Below, in pieces: positions 18,629-29,526 of a stretch of 64,000 nt of DNA. The position numbers were made by a program, and so were the translations under genes. The stretch lies in assembly GCA_024169445.1 (NCBI GenBank), contig JALKFA010000001.1, positions 744,001 through 808,000 on the forward strand, written 5' to 3'. A model generated the notes under the pieces. It was not told the DNA's origin. It did not search any database and saw only the letters and a list, made by a program, of their open reading frames with translations. The DNA is from Buttiauxella agrestis ATCC 33320. Lineage in GTDB: Bacteria > Pseudomonadota > Gammaproteobacteria > Enterobacterales > Enterobacteriaceae. How positions within the stretch are numbered: position 1 is the first letter of the stretch; every line of letters begins with the position of its first letter.

Positions 18629-20017
18629 ATGACTACCCATCGCACCTTGTACAGCCAACTTCCTGCCATCGACAAACTGTTACGTGATACCTCATTTTGC
18701 GAGGTGCTGCGCAATTTTGGCCACTCTCAGGTGGTTAATACCTTACGCACGATGCTGGAAACCGCGCGCGAGCATATCCGCACTCAGGAACAACTGCCTG
18801 ACTGGAATGACGATTGGGCAGCACAAGTGCAGGCACGTCTTGAATCGGGCCTGCGCAGCGCGTTGCAGCCGGTGTTTAACCTGACGGGCACGGTACTGCA
18901 TACCAATCTTGGCCGTGCATTGCAGTCTGAAGCGGCAATTGAAGCTGTGACACAAGTGATGCGCACTCCCGTCACGCTGGAATATGACTTAGACGGCGCG
19001 GAACGTGGGCATCGCGATAAAGCGCTGGCATCCCTGCTTTGCGAGCTGACCGGTGCGGAAGATGCCTGCATCGTCAATAACAACGCGGCGGCGGTGCTGT
19101 TGATGCTGGCGGCCTGCGCCAGTGGCGAAGAAGTCGTGGTATCTCGTGGTGAACTGGTGGAAATCGGTGGAGCATTCCGTATCCCGGATGTGATGCGCCA
19201 GGCAGGCTGCCAGCTGGTCGAAGTCGGCACCACCAACCGCACACATTTGAAAGACTACCGTCAGGCCGCCGGTGAAAACACCGCGTTACTGATGAAAGTC
19301 CACACCAGTAACTACCAAATTGCGGGCTTTACTAAAGCAGTCGACGAAGCCGAGCTTGTCGAGCTAGGCAACGAACTGAACATTCCTGTTGTGACTGACC
19401 TCGGTAGCGGCTCGCTGGTTGATCTCAGCCAGTGGGGTTTGCCGGAAGAACCGATGCCGCAACAGCTAATTGCCGCAGGCGTAAGCCTGGTGAGTTTCTC
19501 CGGTGACAAACTGCTTGGTGGTCCTCAAGCGGGCATTATCGTGGGTAAAAAAGAGCTGATTGCCCGTATTCAGCAACATCCTCTCAAACGCGCGTTGCGC
19601 GCCGATAAAATGACACTTGCGGCACTGGAAGCCACATTACGTCTGTATCAACATCCAGAAACGCTGGTTGAAAGATTGCCGACGTTACGCCTGTTAACGC
19701 GTGATGCCAGTGAAATCACAGACCTTGCACAGCGTCTGTTGCCTGCTTTTGAGGGTAAATATGGCGAGCAGTTTACTGTTTGCGTCGAGCCTTGCTTATC
19801 GCAAATTGGCAGCGGATCGCTACCGGTTGACCGCTTACCCAGCTCAGCGCTGACTTTCACACCAAAAGATGGCCGCGGCACCACGCTAAACACGCTGGTA
19901 GAGAACCTGCGCGATTCATCCACACCGATTATTGGCCGCATCAACGATGGGCGTTTATGGCTGGATTTACGCTGCCTGGAAGATGAAGCTGGTTTCATGG
20001 AGAGCCTGAACCGATGA
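18629..20017 (+). CDS. selA: L-seryl-tRNA(Sec) selenium transferase
   Basis: PLP enzyme that turns seryl-tRNA(Sec) into selenocysteinyl-tRNA(Sec) using selenophosphate; it works as a large cytosolic ring. The product is 462 residues from the ATG at 18629 (E. coli 463). The PLP lysine is Lys294 in [12 protein letters not shown]. The NTLGRALQ-like segment HTNLGRALQ and the core [12 protein letters not shown] are intact. An earlier in-frame ATG at 18599 would add ten residues absent from relatives. The stop overlaps the selB start by 4 nt (ATGA), so the two are coupled. Confidence 0.96.
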   Translation: MTTHRTLYSQLPAIDKLLRDTSFCEVLRNFGHSQVVNTLRTMLETAREHIRTQEQLPDWNDDWAAQVQARLESGLRSALQPVFNLTGTVLHTNLGRALQSEAAIEAVTQVMRTPVTLEYDLDGAERGHRDKALASLLCELTGAEDACIVNNNAAAVLLMLAACASGEEVVVSRGELVEIGGAFRIPDVMRQAGCQLVEVGTTNRTHLKDYRQAAGENTALLMKVHTSNYQIAGFTKAVDEAELVELGNELNIPVVTDLGSGSLVDLSQWGLPEEPMPQQLIAAGVSLVSFSGDKLLGGPQAGIIVGKKELIARIQQHPLKRALRADKMTLAALEATLRLYQHPETLVERLPTLRLLTRDASEITDLAQRLLPAFEGKYGEQFTVCVEPCLSQIGSGSLPVDRLPSSALTFTPKDGRGTTLNTLVENLRDSSTPIIGRINDGRLWLDLRCLEDEAGFMESLNR

Positions 20018-21861
20018 TTATTGCCACCGCCGGTCACGTTGACCACGGCAAAACCACCCTGCTGCAAGCCATAACTGGCGTGAATGCTGACCGTCTGCCA
20101 GAGGAAAAAAAACGCGGCATGACTATCGACCTCGGTTACGCCTACTGGCCGCAACCCGATGGCCGCATTCCTGGTTTTATTGATGTGCCAGGACATGAAA
20201 AATTCCTCGCCAATATGCTGGCGGGCGTGGGTGGCATCGATCACGCGCTGTTAGTGGTGGCATGCGATGACGGAGTGATGGCGCAAACACGCGAGCATCT
20301 GGCCATCCTGCAATTAACCGGGAAACCGTCGCTCACTGTCGCCTTAACCAAAGCCGACCGCGTGAGTGAATCGCGTATTGATGAAGTGCGCGAAGCCGTA
20401 CTAGCAACACTCAGTGAATTTGGCTGGCAAGATGCCACTTTATTTGTCACCGCTGCCACCAGTGGTAGCGGAATTGACGAACTACGTGCGCACCTCCTTT
20501 CATTGCCCGAACGTGCACATCCGCGTCAGCACCGCTTCCGCCTCGCCATTGACCGCGCTTTTACCGTGAAAGGTTCTGGCCTGGTAGTGACCGGCACGGC
20601 GTTAAGTGGCGAAGTGAAGGTGGGCGATTCATTGTGGCTAACAGGTGCCGATAAACCGATGCGCGTGCGCGGGCTGCATGCGCAAAACAGCAAAACTGAC
20701 ACCGCCTGTGCCGGGCAGCGTATCGCGCTCAATATCAGCGGCGATGCGGAAAAGCTCGATATCAAACGCGGCGACTGGTTACTGGCTGAAAAACCCCTGC
20801 AACCGGTAGAGCGGGTGATTGTTCAGTTGCAAAGCCACGCCCCACTACAACAATGGCAACCGCTGCATATTCACCACGCTGCCAGCCACGTCACCGGACG
20901 TATATCGCTACTGGAAGATGACCTTGCCGAACTGGTTTTAGATGTCCCGCTGTGGCTTGCCGAAAACGACCGTCTGGTACTGCGTGATATTAGTGCTCGG
21001 GTTACGCTTGCAGGTGCGCGCGCAATACTGCTGCATGCACCACGCCGTGGTAAACGTCAGCCCGCATTTTTGGCGTGGTTACAGCAACTTAAACATGCGG
21101 AAACTGACCGCCAGACGCTCGATATTCATTTGCAGCGCAGCGCCGTTACGCTAACTGACTTCGCCTGGGCACGGCAACTGACGACCCAGGGATTGCAGGA
21201 ATTACTGACCCATCCCGACTTTTTGCACGCGGGTAACAGTTTGCTCAGCGATGAAATGGCCGCCCGCTGGAAACAAAAACTGCTCGACACTCTCGAACGT
21301 TATCATCAACAGCATGATGACCAACCCGGCCCTGGTCGCGAACGCCTGCGCCGCATGGCACTACCGGGTGAAGTTGAACCATTGGTTCTGGCGCTGATAG
21401 AAAAAATGCGTCAGGAAGGATTGTTGGCTAGCCGTCAGGGCTGGCTGCACCTGCCCGATCACAAACCGGGTTTTTCTGCGGAACAACTGGCAGTGTGGCA
21501 AAAAGTTGATGCATTATTTGGTGATGAGCCATGGTGGGTACGCGATTTAGCGCGGGAAACTCAGCAAGACGAACAAGCAATGCGCCAGCTATTGCGCTTT
21601 GCCGCCCAACTTGGGCTGGTCACGGCGATCATAAAAGATCGTTATTATCGTAACGATCGGATTCAGGTTTTCGCCAATTTGATCCGTGAACTGGATCAAA
21701 CGCAAGGTGCCACCAGCGCGGCAGATTTCCGCGACAGCCTGGGCGTGGGGCGTAAACTTGCGGTGCAAATTCTCGAATATTTCGACCGCATTGGTTTTAC
21801 CCGCCGCCGTGGAAACGACCATTTACTGCGTGATAAAGCGTTGTTTATGGTTGAGAAATAA
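20014..21861 (+). CDS. selB: Selenocysteine-specific elongation factor SelB
   Basis: GTPase that delivers Sec-tRNA(Sec) to UGA codons followed by a SECIS hairpin. The product is 615 residues (E. coli 614). The N-terminal G domain has [12 protein letters not shown] (G1), DVPGHEKF (G3) and TKAD (G4). EF-Tu-like beta domains follow, then a C-terminal series of winged helices that bind SECIS RNA, ending [19 protein letters not shown]. Its presence means the cell can make selenoproteins, although the FdhF in this window uses Cys. Confidence 0.97.
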   Translation: MIIATAGHVDHGKTTLLQAITGVNADRLPEEKKRGMTIDLGYAYWPQPDGRIPGFIDVPGHEKFLANMLAGVGGIDHALLVVACDDGVMAQTREHLAILQLTGKPSLTVALTKADRVSESRIDEVREAVLATLSEFGWQDATLFVTAATSGSGIDELRAHLLSLPERAHPRQHRFRLAIDRAFTVKGSGLVVTGTALSGEVKVGDSLWLTGADKPMRVRGLHAQNSKTDTACAGQRIALNISGDAEKLDIKRGDWLLAEKPLQPVERVIVQLQSHAPLQQWQPLHIHHAASHVTGRISLLEDDLAELVLDVPLWLAENDRLVLRDISARVTLAGARAILLHAPRRGKRQPAFLAWLQQLKHAETDRQTLDIHLQRSAVTLTDFAWARQLTTQGLQELLTHPDFLHAGNSLLSDEMAARWKQKLLDTLERYHQQHDDQPGPGRERLRRMALPGEVEPLVLALIEKMRQEGLLASRQGWLHLPDHKPGFSAEQLAVWQKVDALFGDEPWWVRDLARETQQDEQAMRQLLRFAAQLGLVTAIIKDRYYRNDRIQVFANLIRELDQTQGATSAADFRDSLGVGRKLAVQILEYFDRIGFTRRRGNDHLLRDKALFMVEK

Positions 21862-21874
21862 CGACATAACCCGG

Positions 21875-21921
21875 TTAACGCATCACTAATGTGAATAAAG
21901 CAGCGATTAGTGATGCGTTAA
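21875..21921. repeat. Perfect 16-bp inverted repeat downstream of selB
   Basis: TTAACGCATCACTAAT (21875-21890) is followed by a 15-nt loop and its exact reverse complement (21906-21921). It starts 13 nt after the selB stop. There is no T-run after it, so it may be a factor-assisted terminator or 3' stabiliser of the selAB message, or an operator. The remaining ~190 nt to the next gene show nothing else I can name. Confidence 0.85.
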
Positions 21922-22109
21922 ATAATCTCCTGGAAAATCTTGAGACGGAAAAAGAAATCATAAGCATGCTGCCATGTTGTAAAACCTGAGATAAATCCAG
22001 CAAAATCCCACCTAACTACCTAACCACATTGTTCTTTCTGACGCACTTCAAGTTTTTTTCTCTCAACTTAAAGGAGTATTGGGATATTCCCACCGACGAG
22101 GTTTATGCC

Positions 22110-23189
22110 ATGGATTTTATGGAAAAATTAAACACACTTTCGGCAAAAATAAAACAGCAAGCAACTGCAATTCAAACTGAAGAAGCAACGAAAACCGCGT
22201 TTGTCATGCCATTTATCCATAACGTATTAGGTTACGATGTCTTTGATCCAACAGAGGTTGTTCCAGAATTCATCTGTGATGTTGGAACCAAAAAGGGCGA
22301 AAAAATCGATTATGCCATTTTTAAAAATGGTGAAGTACAAATCCTGATTGAATGTAAGAAAATTGGTGATGCACTAAATCTAAACCATGCCTCTCAGCTA
22401 TTCCGATATTTTCATGTTACAAATGCACGCATTTCAATTCTGACAAATGGACAGGTTTATAAATTCTTCACCGACCTTGACTCTCCTAATAAGATGGATG
22501 AAAAACCCTTCCTGGAATTTGATTTGCTCGATATTGATGAGTACGTGCTTCCGGAATTACGGAAACTGACAAAATCAGCATTTGACGTTGAGTCGATTAT
22601 TAATGCCGCAGGTGAACTGAAGTACGTTAGCCAAATTAAGAAACTGATTAGTTTGCAGTTTTCATCCCCCGATGAAGATTTTGTAAAATTCTTTGCATCG
22701 AGAGTCTATGACGGAATCATTACTCAAAAGGTTCGAGAGTCATTTACAGAATTAACCAGAAAAGCAGCCAGCCAATTTCTGAATGATCAAATAAACGAAA
22801 GATTAAAATCGGCTATGAGCGGTGTACAGATCCCTGTTATTGCTTCAGAAAGCACGCAAGGCTCAGAAACGGGAGAGACAGAAGCGACCGACGAAAATGA
22901 AATCCAGACCACCCTGGATGAACTCGAGGGCTACCACATTGTAAAAGCCATTGTGCGTACGGTGGTAGATGCAGGTCGAATAAGCCAGCGAGACACAAAA
23001 AGCTATTTTGGAATATTGCTTGATGATAATAATCGCAAGCCAATATGTCGCTTGCACTTTAATCGTAGCCAAAAATATCTTGGTATATTTGACGCGGATA
23101 AAATTGAAACACGCCATCCAATTTCTTCGCTGGATGAAATCTATAACCATGCCGATGTTTTAAAAAATACAGCCTGTTTATACGATTAA
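22110..23189 (+). CDS. Solitary HsdR-N (type I restriction N-terminal-like) nuclease-domain protein
   Basis: Protein of 359 residues. Residues ~25-150 resemble the N-terminal nuclease domain of type I restriction HsdR subunits: TKTAFVMPFIHNVLGYDVFDP, then a PD-(D/E)XK-like core with Asp in EKIDYAIF and ILIECKKIG, where Glu and Lys are the predicted metal-binding and catalytic residues. No helicase domain, methylase or specificity gene is nearby. The C-terminal third (HIVKAIVRTVVDAGRI to the end) looks like a separate small domain. I use the ATG at 22110 with GAGG 9 nt before it. Codon use is visibly more AT-rich than selB or aldB, suggesting acquisition. The biological role is unknown; defence is a guess. 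Confidence 0.75.
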   Translation: MDFMEKLNTLSAKIKQQATAIQTEEATKTAFVMPFIHNVLGYDVFDPTEVVPEFICDVGTKKGEKIDYAIFKNGEVQILIECKKIGDALNLNHASQLFRYFHVTNARISILTNGQVYKFFTDLDSPNKMDEKPFLEFDLLDIDEYVLPELRKLTKSAFDVESIINAAGELKYVSQIKKLISLQFSSPDEDFVKFFASRVYDGIITQKVRESFTELTRKAASQFLNDQINERLKSAMSGVQIPVIASESTQGSETGETEATDENEIQTTLDELEGYHIVKAIVRTVVDAGRISQRDTKSYFGILLDDNNRKPICRLHFNRSQKYLGIFDADKIETRHPISSLDEIYNHADVLKNTACLYD

Positions 23190-23219
23190 TTTTGCACAGA
23201 TTATCGTAAGAGCAGTTTG

Positions 23220-23255
23220 TAGGGTGAAGGAGCAAAACCAATCCCCTTCGCCCTA
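23220..23255. terminator. Hairpin between the HsdR-N gene and aldB
   Basis: TAGGGTGAAGG pairs with CCTTCGCCCTA (11 pairs, one G-U) around a 14-nt loop, between two convergent genes. There is no strong T-run. It may be a bidirectional terminator or a solitary intergenic palindrome. Confidence 0.5.
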
Positions 23256-23271
23256 CCCTATTTCCCGCCTA

Positions 23272-24810
23272 TCAGAACAACCCTAACGGCTTATCGGAAT
23301 AACTCACCAGCAAACATTTAGTCTGCTGATAATGCTCCAGCATCATTTTATGGGTTTCGCGCCCGATGCCAGATTGCTTATAACCCCCAAACGCGGCATG
23401 TGCCGGATAAGCGTGATAACAGTTCGTCCACACGCGCCCAGCCTGAATGCCACGGCCCATTTTGTAAGCCAGATTGCCGTTACGGCTCCAGACACCTGCG
23501 CCGAGGCCGTATTCAGTGTCGTTCGCCAGTTCCAGCGCCTCTTCCATGGTTTTGAAGGTTGTCACAGCGAGTACCGGGCCGAAGATCTCTTCCTGGAAAA
23601 CACGCATGTTGTTTTTACCAAACAAAATCGTCGGCTCGAGGTAGTAACCGGCTTTCAGGTCGCCTTCCAGTGCTTTACGACGCCCGCCAGTGAGCACATC
23701 CGCGCCCTCTTTCTTACCGATATCAATGTAGTTGAGGATGGTTTCCATCTGCCCTTGTGAAACCTGCGCCCCCATTTGTGTCCGCGAGTCCAGCGGGTTG
23801 CCGCTACGGATAGACTCAACGCGGCGAATGGCGCGTTCCATAAAGCGTTCGTAGATGGATTCCTGCACCAGCGCACGGCTCGGGCAGGTACAGACTTCGC
23901 CCTGGTTGAAAGCAAACAGCGCGAAACCTTCCAGTGCTTTGTCGAAGAAGGCGTCTTCTTCATCCATCACGTCGGCAAAGAAGATGTTTGGGGATTTGCC
24001 GCCCAACTCCAGCGTTACCGGAATAATATTCTGCGTCGCATACTGCATGATCTGCTGTCCGACTTCCGTCGAGCCGGTAAATGCCACTTTGGCGATACGT
24101 TTTGAGGTCGCCAAATATTCACCGATTTCACCACCAGCGCCATTCACCACGTTGATAACACCCGGCGGCAGTAAATCGCCCACCAGCTCCATCAGCAACA
24201 AAACTGACAGCGGCGTCAGACGCGCTGGCTTCAACACGACGCAGTTACCTGCCGCCAGTGCCGGAGCCATTTTCCAGCTCGCCATCAGCAACGGGAAGTT
24301 CCACGGAATAATCTGCGCGACCACACCAAGCGGTTCGTGGAAATGATACGCCACAGTATCGCCGTCAACTTCACTGATCCCGCCTTCTTGTGCGCGGATG
24401 CAGGAAGCAAAATAGCGGAAATGGTCGATCGCCAAAGGCACGTCAGCGCCACTGGTTTCACGGATCGGTTTGCCGTTATCCCAGGTTTCTGCCGCCGCGA
24501 GCAGTTCAATGTTCTGTTCCATACGGTCAGCAATTTTGAACAGGATATTGGCGCGGTCCTGAACAGACATACTGCCCCAACCGGCTTTTGCGTCATGTGC
24601 GGCATCCAGCGCTAAATCGATATCGCCTTTACTGGAACTGGCTATCTCGCACAGCGGCTGGCCGGTCACTGGGGTAAGATTTTCGTAGTATTTGCCGTCG
24701 ACTGGCGGCACCCATTGGCCGCCAATAAAGTTGTCATAACGCGGTTTAAGTTTGAGTGGGAAACCATACTCGCCGGGGATAATTCGGCTATCGGGAGGAT
24801 TATTTGTCAT
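23272..24810 (-). CDS. aldB: Aldehyde dehydrogenase AldB
   Basis: NADP-dependent aldehyde dehydrogenase of 512 residues, same length as E. coli AldB and nearly identical by eye (start [20 protein letters not shown]). The catalytic Cys is in [14 protein letters not shown], the general-base Glu in [11 protein letters not shown], and the cofactor motif FTGSTEVGQ is complete. AldB oxidises acetaldehyde and other small aldehydes and is induced in stationary phase in E. coli. It is divergent from the ROK kinase gene, 179 nt away. Confidence 0.97.
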   Translation of the reverse strand: MTNNPPDSRIIPGEYGFPLKLKPRYDNFIGGQWVPPVDGKYYENLTPVTGQPLCEIASSSKGDIDLALDAAHDAKAGWGSMSVQDRANILFKIADRMEQNIELLAAAETWDNGKPIRETSGADVPLAIDHFRYFASCIRAQEGGISEVDGDTVAYHFHEPLGVVAQIIPWNFPLLMASWKMAPALAAGNCVVLKPARLTPLSVLLLMELVGDLLPPGVINVVNGAGGEIGEYLATSKRIAKVAFTGSTEVGQQIMQYATQNIIPVTLELGGKSPNIFFADVMDEEDAFFDKALEGFALFAFNQGEVCTCPSRALVQESIYERFMERAIRRVESIRSGNPLDSRTQMGAQVSQGQMETILNYIDIGKKEGADVLTGGRRKALEGDLKAGYYLEPTILFGKNNMRVFQEEIFGPVLAVTTFKTMEEALELANDTEYGLGAGVWSRNGNLAYKMGRGIQAGRVWTNCYHAYPAHAAFGGYKQSGIGRETHKMMLEHYQQTKCLLVSYSDKPLGLF

Positions 24811-24989
24811 CGGTATCTCCTTGTCGTTTGCACTCTCAAGCGTAGTCGGCAGTGGTGATTTCTTCGCCAGTGTTTAGAGGCTTTACGACACAGGTCACGG
24901 ATTAGTCATCGAATGATTAGGAGTATTCAACCTGCAGGCTATTGGTTTTGATACATACTTAAATTTTGCCTTTCCAACAAGGATTGCTC

Positions 24990-25859
24990 ATGCGCCTCTT
25001 TATAGGCTTCGACGTAGGCGGTACTCATGTTAAGCACGGTTTGTTCACTGAAGATGGCGAGGTGCTGATTGCCGAAGAATATGACACCCACTACGACAAG
25101 CAGCTGTTTCTGGATGCCTGGCAAAGTGTGGTGGCAGGTTATCGGCAGCATAATGAAATTGCCGGGATTGCTATCAGCTTCCCCGGATACATCAACCCAC
25201 ACACCGGGAATGTCCCTAAGGCGGGCGCGCTAGAGTTTCTTGATGGCAGCAACCTACTGGAGATTTTCGGTGCGCTGACCGACCTTCCGATCACCGTTGA
25301 AAATGACGCCAACTGTGCAGCTCTCGGTGAGATGTGGCTGGGCGCGGGCAATGAATATGACTCGCTGGTCTGCATCACGATTGGTACTGGTATCGGCGGC
25401 GGCATTATCGTCAACCGCAAATTAATGCGTGGCTCCCATTTCAGGGCGGGCGAATTTGGCGTACTGCCGGTGGGCAAATACGGCGAAGATATGCACCAGC
25501 TTGCCTCGGCGAAAGGGCTGATGGAAGCGTGTCGGCGTGAGATGAACATCCCCGCCGAAGAGAAAATCAACGGCCGAGATATTTTTGCCCGTGCCGAAAC
25601 AGATCTGCATATTCAGGGCGTTATCGACAACTGGGTGAAATACCTGGCGCGCGGCATTTACAGCGTGGTATCGCTGTTTGATCCACAAGCCATTTTGCTT
25701 GGTGGCGGCGTCAGCACCCAGCCAATGCTGTATCCGATGCTGGAGCGCCACCTCGAAGGCTTTAAATTTTGGGATGTACTGAAAGTCCCGATTCGCCCCT
25801 GCAAACTCGGTAATAAAGCAGGAATGCTCGGAGCGGTATGGTTGGCGAAGCAGAAGTAG
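24990..25859 (+). CDS. ROK-family sugar kinase (beta-glucoside kinase-like)
   Basis: Cytosolic ROK kinase of 289 residues. It has the N-terminal phosphate loop IGFDVGGTHVKHGLF, the catalytic Asp in VENDANCAALGE, and TIGTGIGGGIIV. The usual zinc Cys cluster of ROK repressors is not evident, and there is no HTH, so it is an enzyme rather than a repressor. BglK-type phosphorylation of cellobiose or gentiobiose, or a glucose/allose kinase role, are options. I start at 24990 with AAGGA 8 nt upstream; an ATG 24 nt earlier lacks this. No sugar gene is in the same operon. Confidence 0.82.
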   Translation: MRLFIGFDVGGTHVKHGLFTEDGEVLIAEEYDTHYDKQLFLDAWQSVVAGYRQHNEIAGIAISFPGYINPHTGNVPKAGALEFLDGSNLLEIFGALTDLPITVENDANCAALGEMWLGAGNEYDSLVCITIGTGIGGGIIVNRKLMRGSHFRAGEFGVLPVGKYGEDMHQLASAKGLMEACRREMNIPAEEKINGRDIFARAETDLHIQGVIDNWVKYLARGIYSVVSLFDPQAILLGGGVSTQPMLYPMLERHLEGFKFWDVLKVPIRPCKLGNKAGMLGAVWLAKQK

Positions 25860-25872
25860 ATAACAAGATTTT

Positions 25873-25899
25873 GGTGGATGTCGCTTACGCTAATCCACC
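25873..25899. repeat. REP unit between the ROK kinase and GH127 genes
   Basis: Single REP palindrome, GGTGGAT...ATCCACC with a GTCGCTTACGC centre, in the short gap between two convergent genes. Confidence 0.7.
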
Positions 25900-25913
25900 T
25901 TACAAAAGTCTCA

Positions 25914-27881
25914 TCACTCGCCATTAACCCAAATACGCATTTCCCCTTCCCCGCGGTTTGCCCAACTAAACCACGGAATAAAGGTCAGTTTTTTTGGCTC
26001 CGCGGTCACTGGAGATTTGTCGTAGTGATACAGCGCCTGCTGTTCAGCCTGTTTGCTTGCCATGCACAGGCCATCGGCCTGAATCAGCACTTTGTGGGCG
26101 AAAATGCCTTTGCCCTGAATCAGGTTAAATGTGCTGTCTTTCGGCAACCATAAGTTGTGTAGCGCTTCACCGTTATCGGCCTCTTCAAGGCAGTAGACCA
26201 GTGGACCACGTTGCACCGCGACTTTCCCGGCGACATGGCGCAACAGCGGGTTGCCATACACCCGGCGCACTGGCATCGCTAACGTCATGGCGATGCGATC
26301 ACCTTCTTGCCAGGTACGCGTGATGTGCAAGTAACCCTTACGTATTTCACCCTGACACGTTTCACCGTTAAGCATCACAGACGGCTGTGAGCACCAGTCC
26401 GGCATACGTAGTGCAATGGTGTGTTGCACGGGTTGAGGTGAAGTCACCGCTATTTCCACCTGCTCATGCCATGGATAATCGCCACTGATTTTCAGCCCCA
26501 GAGATTTGTTACCCACTGGAACGTCCATCTCATTGCCGACGTATAAATGAACGTAGAGCGCCTCCGGTTGCGGGGTGTAAATGTAATGGCCGAGCGAAGT
26601 CAGCACGCGGGCGATGTTCGGCGGGCAACAGGCGCAACCAAACCAGCGCTGGCGAACCGGTTTTACGTGGTCGTAAATATGGTTGAACGCCAGGGTTTTC
26701 GGGTGCACTTCCAGCGGATTCACATAGAAGAAGTGTTTGCCATCCAGCGCCATTCCACCCAGCACCGTGTTATACAGCGCGCGTTCCATCACGTCGGCAA
26801 AGCGGCTGTCAGCTTCCATCTGCAACATGCGGCGGGCGTACATCATCAGGCCGATGGACGCGCAGCTTTCGGCGTACACCGTGTCGTTTGGTAAATCGTA
26901 ATCCGAGCTGAACGCTTCGCCGCTGCTTTGTGAGCCAATGCCGCCGGTAATGTACATCTGGCGCTGCACCATGTTGTCCCACAAACGCAGGCAGGTCTGG
27001 CGTTTTTCTTCGTCTTTATGCAGCCGCGCCAGGTGCGCTACTCCCGCCATCAGGTAGACAAACCGCACCGCGTGGCCAATCGCCGTTTGCTGCAAGGCCA
27101 GCGGTTCATGTGCCTGGCTGTAGGCTTTGTCTTTCACCATCCACGCCGGGCCGTGAATATTCCAGTGCGAAGTACGCCCACGTTTTTCATATTCGATGTC
27201 GTAGAAATGCGGCTGTGCGCCACGTTCTTCAACAAAGTAATTCACCAGATTTAAATAGCGCGGATTGTCGGTCACTTCATACAAACGCATCAGCGCCAGT
27301 TCGATTTCCGGGTGACCGGGGTAACCGTGTAGCTGGTTAACGCCGGGGCCAAACACGCAGTCGATATGGTCAGCCAGGCGGCAAACCACCTCCAGCAAAC
27401 GGCGCTTACCGGTCGCCTGGAAGAACGCGACACCCGCTTCAATCATGTGCCCGGCGCAGTAAAGTTCATGGCATTCGGCGAGATTCGTCCAGCGCAGCGT
27501 CGGTTCTTTCGCCGTGAAATAAGTATTCAGATAACCGTCTTCGCACTGCGCTGCCTCGATCAGTTCGATCACTTCATCGGCGGTTTTTTCAAGTTCGGCA
27601 TCGGGCTTCTGGCACAGCGACCACGCCACCGCTTCCAGCCATTTCGCCACGTCGCTGTCCTGGAAAACCATGCCGTAAAACTCGCCGTCTTTGCGCCCTG
27701 CAGCTATCTCAAAGTTTTCGATGGCGTGGCTTGGGTCAGCTTCGGTAATGCGGTCGTTCAACGCATCCCATTGATAGGGGATCACCACATCGCGCACCAG
27801 CCGTTGGTACTGGCCCAAAAACGCATCGGTCACTTTCAGTTTGTGCAGGTCAACTTCCTGTAATACATCGGGCTGATTCAT
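25914..27881 (-). CDS. Glycoside hydrolase family 127 (beta-L-arabinofuranosidase type)
   Basis: Enzyme of 655 residues with the GH127 fold: an alpha/alpha barrel followed by beta-sandwich domains. The zinc-thiolate site of the type enzyme HypBA1 is recognisable: YAESCASIG supplies Glu and Cys, and WFGCACCPPNIARVL supplies the cysteine pair, one of which is the nucleophile. No signal peptide is seen, so it acts in the cytosol on an imported oligosaccharide. It lies 9 nt after a GPH-family transporter gene in the same operon, with a divergent AraC regulator, forming a small uptake-and-cleavage locus. The substrate is inferred from family only. Confidence 0.88.
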   Translation of the reverse strand: MNQPDVLQEVDLHKLKVTDAFLGQYQRLVRDVVIPYQWDALNDRITEADPSHAIENFEIAAGRKDGEFYGMVFQDSDVAKWLEAVAWSLCQKPDAELEKTADEVIELIEAAQCEDGYLNTYFTAKEPTLRWTNLAECHELYCAGHMIEAGVAFFQATGKRRLLEVVCRLADHIDCVFGPGVNQLHGYPGHPEIELALMRLYEVTDNPRYLNLVNYFVEERGAQPHFYDIEYEKRGRTSHWNIHGPAWMVKDKAYSQAHEPLALQQTAIGHAVRFVYLMAGVAHLARLHKDEEKRQTCLRLWDNMVQRQMYITGGIGSQSSGEAFSSDYDLPNDTVYAESCASIGLMMYARRMLQMEADSRFADVMERALYNTVLGGMALDGKHFFYVNPLEVHPKTLAFNHIYDHVKPVRQRWFGCACCPPNIARVLTSLGHYIYTPQPEALYVHLYVGNEMDVPVGNKSLGLKISGDYPWHEQVEIAVTSPQPVQHTIALRMPDWCSQPSVMLNGETCQGEIRKGYLHITRTWQEGDRIAMTLAMPVRRVYGNPLLRHVAGKVAVQRGPLVYCLEEADNGEALHNLWLPKDSTFNLIQGKGIFAHKVLIQADGLCMASKQAEQQALYHYDKSPVTAEPKKLTFIPWFSWANRGEGEMRIWVNGE

Positions 27882-27890
27882 AACAACTCC

Positions 27891-29288
27891 TCAGGCGGTC
27901 TGGACATGGCGCTGACGTAAGTCAGTGGAAATCTGCGCCATCATCGGGTTATTCAGGCGGCAACGGCGAATAGCCAGAGCCAGTAACAAATGGAATACGG
28001 CTGGCAGCAGGGTTTCCAGCGCCGTAATGCCGGAGAGCGACGCCGCCGTTTGGTGTTCAGGGCCAGGCTGATACGCCACGAAAATAAACACCAGGCTGAT
28101 GATTCCAGCACTGGCCGCCCAGGCTAATTTGATGAAGAACAGATTGAAGGCGAAGTTCATACCCGATGAGCGCACGCCGGTTTTCCATTCGCCGTAGTCA
28201 TCGGCAAACGCCATGATGGAAAAGTGCAGTGGCAGCGTAAAGCCGAGGATCACGCCGTTGGCCAGTATTACCACCAGCCATAACGTCTGGAACGCCGCGC
28301 CAGTGGGCAACAGCCACATGCCAACGGCAAGTACCGCCAGCACCAGGTTGGTGTAGTAATAGAGTTTGACGGTATCGAACCGCTTCGCCAGCGGGTTGAC
28401 GATCACCGCACCGAGAATCGAGGCGAAGGTCACCATGGTGAAGAACAACGAGGCAAAACCGGCGCTGCCTTGCAGCACGTAAGTGATGAAATACATGTAG
28501 CCGCCGCCGCGCAGGTTAAAGACGTTGATCAGCAAGAATGACATCACCAGACTCAACAATAACTGGTCGTTTTTGCGCAAGCCCGCCAGGTGTTCGCGCA
28601 GCGTGAACTTGCCCATTAACGCCAACGGCACCCGTTCGCGCACCCAGAAGAAGCAGCACAGGAACATCACCACCGCCACTGCGCACAAAATGCCGACACC
28701 CATCTGGTAACCTTTGGCGGCATTACCCTGGCCGATGATTTCCACCAGCCACGGCAAGCCAACCGACACCAAAAAACCCGCCACGCCGCACAATACAAAA
28801 CGCCAGGACTGGCAGGAAATCACCTCGTCGTGGCGCGTCGTCATGGTGTTGATCAGTGCGCAATACGGTACGTTGATGGCGGTGTAACTGACGGAAAGTA
28901 AAAGATATGTTCCGAAAGCCCAGAGGATTTTCATGTTGTAACTGAGATCCGGCACGGTGAACGTCAACACACCGATCATGCCAATTGGCACCGCAACCCA
29001 TAACTGCCACGGACGGAAGCGGCCAAAGCGACTTTGTGTTCGGTCAGCCAGAATGCCCATTAACGGATCGGAAATAGCGTCAAAAACACGCAGTGCGATA
29101 AACAGCGTGCCGACAATAGCGGGAGTTAAACCAAAAACATCGGTGTAGAAAAAGGTCAGGAAATTCATGATAAGACAGGTAATAACGGTGCCACCCGCAT
29201 CACCTAATCCGTAACCTATTTTCTCGCGAATGGAGAGCCTGCCGTTTAACGCCGAAGTAGCAATATTATCTATAGCGGTAGAGGTCAT
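27891..29288 (-). CDS. GPH-family sugar:cation symporter
   Basis: Membrane transporter of 465 residues with about twelve helices, of the glycoside-pentoside-hexuronide (MelB/YicJ) family. Family features are [20 protein letters not shown] near the N-terminus, [23 protein letters not shown] in the 2-3 loop, and [15 protein letters not shown] in the second half. I use the ATG at 29288 with GAGG 8 nt before it; an in-frame start 15 nt upstream overlaps that site. It is first in the operon with the GH127 enzyme, so it probably brings in that enzyme's oligosaccharide. Confidence 0.9.
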   Translation of the reverse strand: MTSTAIDNIATSALNGRLSIREKIGYGLGDAGGTVITCLIMNFLTFFYTDVFGLTPAIVGTLFIALRVFDAISDPLMGILADRTQSRFGRFRPWQLWVAVPIGMIGVLTFTVPDLSYNMKILWAFGTYLLLSVSYTAINVPYCALINTMTTRHDEVISCQSWRFVLCGVAGFLVSVGLPWLVEIIGQGNAAKGYQMGVGILCAVAVVMFLCCFFWVRERVPLALMGKFTLREHLAGLRKNDQLLLSLVMSFLLINVFNLRGGGYMYFITYVLQGSAGFASLFFTMVTFASILGAVIVNPLAKRFDTVKLYYYTNLVLAVLAVGMWLLPTGAAFQTLWLVVILANGVILGFTLPLHFSIMAFADDYGEWKTGVRSSGMNFAFNLFFIKLAWAASAGIISLVFIFVAYQPGPEHQTAASLSGITALETLLPAVFHLLLALAIRRCRLNNPMMAQISTDLRQRHVQTA

Positions 29289-29526
29289 GATAAAGCCTCG
29301 CATCGGGTAAGAAGTCTGGAGTTATTATTTTTTGTATTTGCAAAGTACCCGAATAATTTTGCATTCAATTTCAATACCAACAAGGCGATAACAAAGTATA
29401 AAAAGATGACAATTCCGACCTGAAGATAAAACTGTGAAGGAGATCGCCAAACGCCGTTAACAATCCCATCGGGCAGTTTATTTTATCTACACTGCCGCAG
29501 TGTGAATGGATTAAAGGAAAATCTAA

